7,253 nucleotides of DNA, taken from NCBI GenBank assembly GCA_903868285.1, contig CAIPUP010000008.1, positions 1 to 7,253 of the forward strand, in the 5' to 3' direction. The notes below the pieces were generated by a model, which worked only from the letters and a program-made list of their open reading frames with translations, was not told where the DNA came from and ran no database searches. Positions 5,731 through 7,253 of the stretch are shown here, one piece after another. The number at the start of each line of letters is the position of its first letter. The stretch's first letter is position 1. Position numbers and translations under genes: made by a program. Origin of the DNA: an uncultured beta proteobacterium (GTDB lineage Bacteria > Pseudomonadota > Gammaproteobacteria > Burkholderiales > SG8-39).

Positions 5731-5741
5731 AAAAATTCAAC

Positions 5742-6356
5742 ATGGCACAGGTAAAAAAGCCGGAAATCCGCAGCGCCATCCTGGAATCGGCGCAACGCTT
5801 GTTTGCGCGTCAGGGCTACAACAGCACCACCCTGGCGCAGATCGCCCGCGATGCCGGCGTGTCCAGTGCCAACGTCTATGTTTATTTCCGCTCCAAGCTG
5901 GCGGTGCTGTATGCCATCTACGATCCCTGGATGCGTGCCCGGCTGGTTCTGCTGGAGCATGAGCTGGCCGGGATCGCCGATCCGGCGCTGCGAGTGCGAC
6001 GCTTGCTGCAGGCGCTGTGGCGTGACATTCCGGCCGAGGAGAATGGCTTCGTCAACAACATCATGCAGGCCATCTCCGGCGCTGGGCCAGAGGCGCGCTA
6101 CCAGCCGGCCTTGCTGCGCTGGATGGAGCAGCGCATCGGTGGCATGTTGCTGGCTGCCTTGCCGGTGCCGCGTCGCAGGCAGCTGGCCGCCGCCGATCTG
6201 GCGCACTGGCTGGTGATGGCCCTTGATGGCTATGCCATTCATCACCACCTCAATCCGCGTGCGCCTGTCAGTGAGGCCACGTTGCGCATCGTTGCCGCGA
6301 TGATCCTGGGTAACAAGACGACCGGCGCGCGGCAAAAAGCCCGTGCAGTCGCGTAG
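5742..6356 (+). CDS. TetR/AcrR-family transcriptional regulator
   Basis: The 204-residue protein has the family's usual length and N-terminal DNA-binding domain: IRSAILESAQRLFARQGY (residues 9-26), then TTLAQIARDAGVSSANVYVYF (29-49, shown here as TTLAQIARDAGVSS and NVYVYF), which is the helix-turn-helix with its recognition helix. The rest is a helical ligand-binding and dimer domain with no recognisable ligand motif; three histidines (HHH near residue 167) stand in it. TetR proteins usually repress and are released by a pathway substrate or product. Divergent placement from the NicX-like operon, and the matched sites O1 and O2, suggest it controls both leftward operons, the binding protein at 2558, and itself. 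The ATG lacks a Shine-Dalgarno sequence, which would keep its level low. Another in-frame start further in would remove part of the first helix, so 5742 is kept. Confidence 0.92.
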   Translation: MAQVKKPEIRSAILESAQRLFARQGYNSTTLAQIARDAGVSSANVYVYFRSKLAVLYAIYDPWMRARLVLLEHELAGIADPALRVRRLLQALWRDIPAEENGFVNNIMQAISGAGPEARYQPALLRWMEQRIGGMLLAALPVPRRRQLAAADLAHWLVMALDGYAIHHHLNPRAPVSEATLRIVAAMILGNKTTGARQKARAVA

Positions 6357-6388
6357 ACTTCGACGCTGGTCCGCGCCAGGCAGCGCGC

Positions 6389-6436
6389 TGCAACGTCGTC
6401 TTGTTGCAATGTCGCTTTGTTGCAATGTGTTATTGG
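6389..6436. repeat. Three tandem 16-base repeats before the LivK-type gene
   Basis: TGCAACGTCGTCTTGT (6389-6404), TGCAATGTCGCTTTGT (6405-6420) and TGCAATGTGTTATTGG (6421-6436) abut. The first two differ at two positions; the third keeps the TGCAATGT half. Each junction gives TTGTTGCAAYG. It lies about 55 bases before the start codon, in the expected promoter region, so a regulator binding as several copies is plausible. No protein can be named. Confidence 0.7.
6404..6433 (+). promoter_or_regulatory. Tentative promoter for the LivK-type binding protein
   Basis: TTGCAA (6404-6409) and TGTTAT (6428-6433), 18 bases apart, could serve as -35 and -10; both match consensus at 4 of 6 positions. They lie within the 16-base repeats. 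The 133-base gap after tetR contains no CGAA-N5-TTCG site, so this gene may be controlled separately or read through from tetR. Confidence 0.3.
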
Positions 6437-6489
6437 CTCTGGTGCTCTGGTGTCGCGGACACTCCCCTTCAGCAATCAGGAGATTGACC

Positions 6490-7253
6490 ATGTTCAGAAT
6501 ATTCCTTGGTACACGCAAGGCCTTGCCGGCGCGCTTGGTGGCTGGCGCAGTGGCTGGCATGCTGGCGCTTGGTGTGGCTGGTGCTGCCCAGGCGGTGGAC
6601 CGCCTCAAGATCGGATTCCTCAGTACCCTGTCCGGGCCGGGCGCGGCGCTAGGCATCGAGGCGCGCGATGCCATGCAGCTCTACATGAAGCTGGCCAACA
6701 GCAAGATTGGCGGTCTGCCAGCCGAGATGGTGGTGGCCGATGATCAGACCAACCCGGATGTTGGCAAGCAGATCACCGAGCGCATGCTCAAGCGCGACAA
6801 GGTCGACATCATGACCGGCGTGATTTTCTCCAACGTGCTGTATGCCATCGGGCCGGCGGTGTTCGCCAACCAGACCTTCTACCTGTCCAACAATGCCGGA
6901 CCCAATGACTGGGCGGGCGAGAAGTGCAATCCCTACTTCTTCGGCGTGGCCTGGCAGAGCGAGGATGTACCCGGTGCCATGGGCAAGTGGACCAATGACA
7001 AGGGTTTCAAGAACGTCTATCTGCTGGCGCCGAACTATCCCGGTGGTCGCGAGAACATTGCCGGCTTCAAGCGTTACTGGAAGGGCAAGATCGTCGACGA
7101 GGTCTACGTCAAGATGGGCCAGCTCGACTTTGCGGCTGAACTGGCAGCAATGCGTGCCGCCAAGCCCGAAGCGGTGTTCATCTTCATGCCGGGCGGTATG
7201 GGCATCAACTTCATCAAGCAGTTCGTGGCCGCTGGCATGTCCAAGGACATCCA
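6490..7253 (+). CDS. ABC transporter substrate-binding protein, LivK/Peripla_BP_6 type, C-terminus beyond window edge
   Basis: The frame is open for 254 codons to the window end; full proteins of this type have about 370-410 residues. Seen: a basic start and hydrophobic segment ending in GAAQA-VD (probable signal-peptidase site after residue 35), then KIGFLSTLSGPGAALGIEARDAM near 40-62 (split as KIGFLSTLSGPGAALG and IEARDAM), VVADDQTNPDVGKQITERML, and YFFGVAWQSEDVPGAMGKW. This is the branched-chain amino-acid-type periplasmic binding protein fold, a family that in soil proteobacteria often carries aromatic acids such as hydroxybenzoates or phenylpropanoids. The start has AGGAGA 6 bases before it. 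It follows tetR on the same strand by 133 bases that hold their own repeats. Link to the catabolic genes is by position only; permease and ATPase genes may follow beyond the window. Confidence 0.88.
   Translation, partial: MFRIFLGTRKALPARLVAGAVAGMLALGVAGAAQAVDRLKIGFLSTLSGPGAALGIEARDAMQLYMKLANSKIGGLPAEMVVADDQTNPDVGKQITERMLKRDKVDIMTGVIFSNVLYAIGPAVFANQTFYLSNNAGPNDWAGEKCNPYFFGVAWQSEDVPGAMGKWTNDKGFKNVYLLAPNYPGGRENIAGFKRYWKGKIVDEVYVKMGQLDFAAELAAMRAAKPEAVFIFMPGGMGINFIKQFVAAGMSKDI

Noticed and set aside
6381..6390. Ten-base palindrome CAGCGCGCTG after tetR
   Set aside because: Short, GC-rich and without a loop or T-run; expected by chance at this base composition and not a convincing terminator.
5709..6674. 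Long leftward open frame of 321 codons opposite tetR
   Set aside because: It is antisense to the TetR gene and the start of the LivK-type gene, has a low-complexity composition rich in R, Q and H, and no known fold pattern.
1..7253. Mobile elements, CRISPR arrays, tRNA genes or riboswitches
   Set aside because: No transposase or integrase motif, no spaced direct repeats of CRISPR kind, no tRNA-like or rRNA-like sequence, and all gaps are short promoter-type regions.

Overview
The window looks like part of a chromosomal aromatic-compound catabolic locus from a high-GC proteobacterium. The codon bias, the gene families and the 'orphan periplasmic binding protein' layout suggest a betaproteobacterium of the Burkholderiales type. 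That taxon is an inference from style, not from a marker gene. I see no tRNA, rRNA, insertion sequence, CRISPR array or phage gene. No gene-free stretch exceeds about 135 bases.

Layout, left to right. (1) A leftward operon (about 2424 down to 1 and beyond) encodes a two-subunit Rieske-type ring-hydroxylating oxygenase (alpha, then beta overlapping by 4 bases), followed by a gentisate/salicylate-1,2-dioxygenase-like cupin cut by the window edge. (2) Divergent from it, a rightward gene (2558-3556) encodes an NMT1/TauA-type periplasmic binding protein. (3) Converging on that gene is a second leftward operon (5619 down to 3597). It holds a 2,5-dihydroxypyridine 5,6-dioxygenase (NicX)-like iron enzyme and an alpha/beta hydrolase of the arylformamidase/esterase type. 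(4) Divergent from that operon is a rightward TetR-family regulator (5742-6356). It is followed by a LivK-type (Peripla_BP_6) binding protein (6490 onward), also cut by the window edge.

How the parts may work together. Both divergent intergenic regions carry nearly the same 20-base site (17 of 20 identical, core CGAA-N5-TTCG), each overlapping good sigma-70-like promoter elements. The simplest reading is that the TetR protein binds both sites, controls both operons and the first binding protein, and regulates itself. The gene set implies uptake of an aromatic acid, hydroxylation by the Rieske enzyme, ring opening by the cupin and/or the NicX-like enzyme, and hydrolysis of a formyl-amide or similar product. 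A NicX-like enzyme beside a formamidase-like hydrolase points to a nitrogen-containing ring, with the hydrolase in the place of NicD. Having two unrelated ring-cleavage families plus a Rieske oxygenase under one apparent regulator is unusual and may indicate a bicyclic or otherwise undescribed N-heteroaromatic substrate. The substrate itself cannot be read from the sequence.
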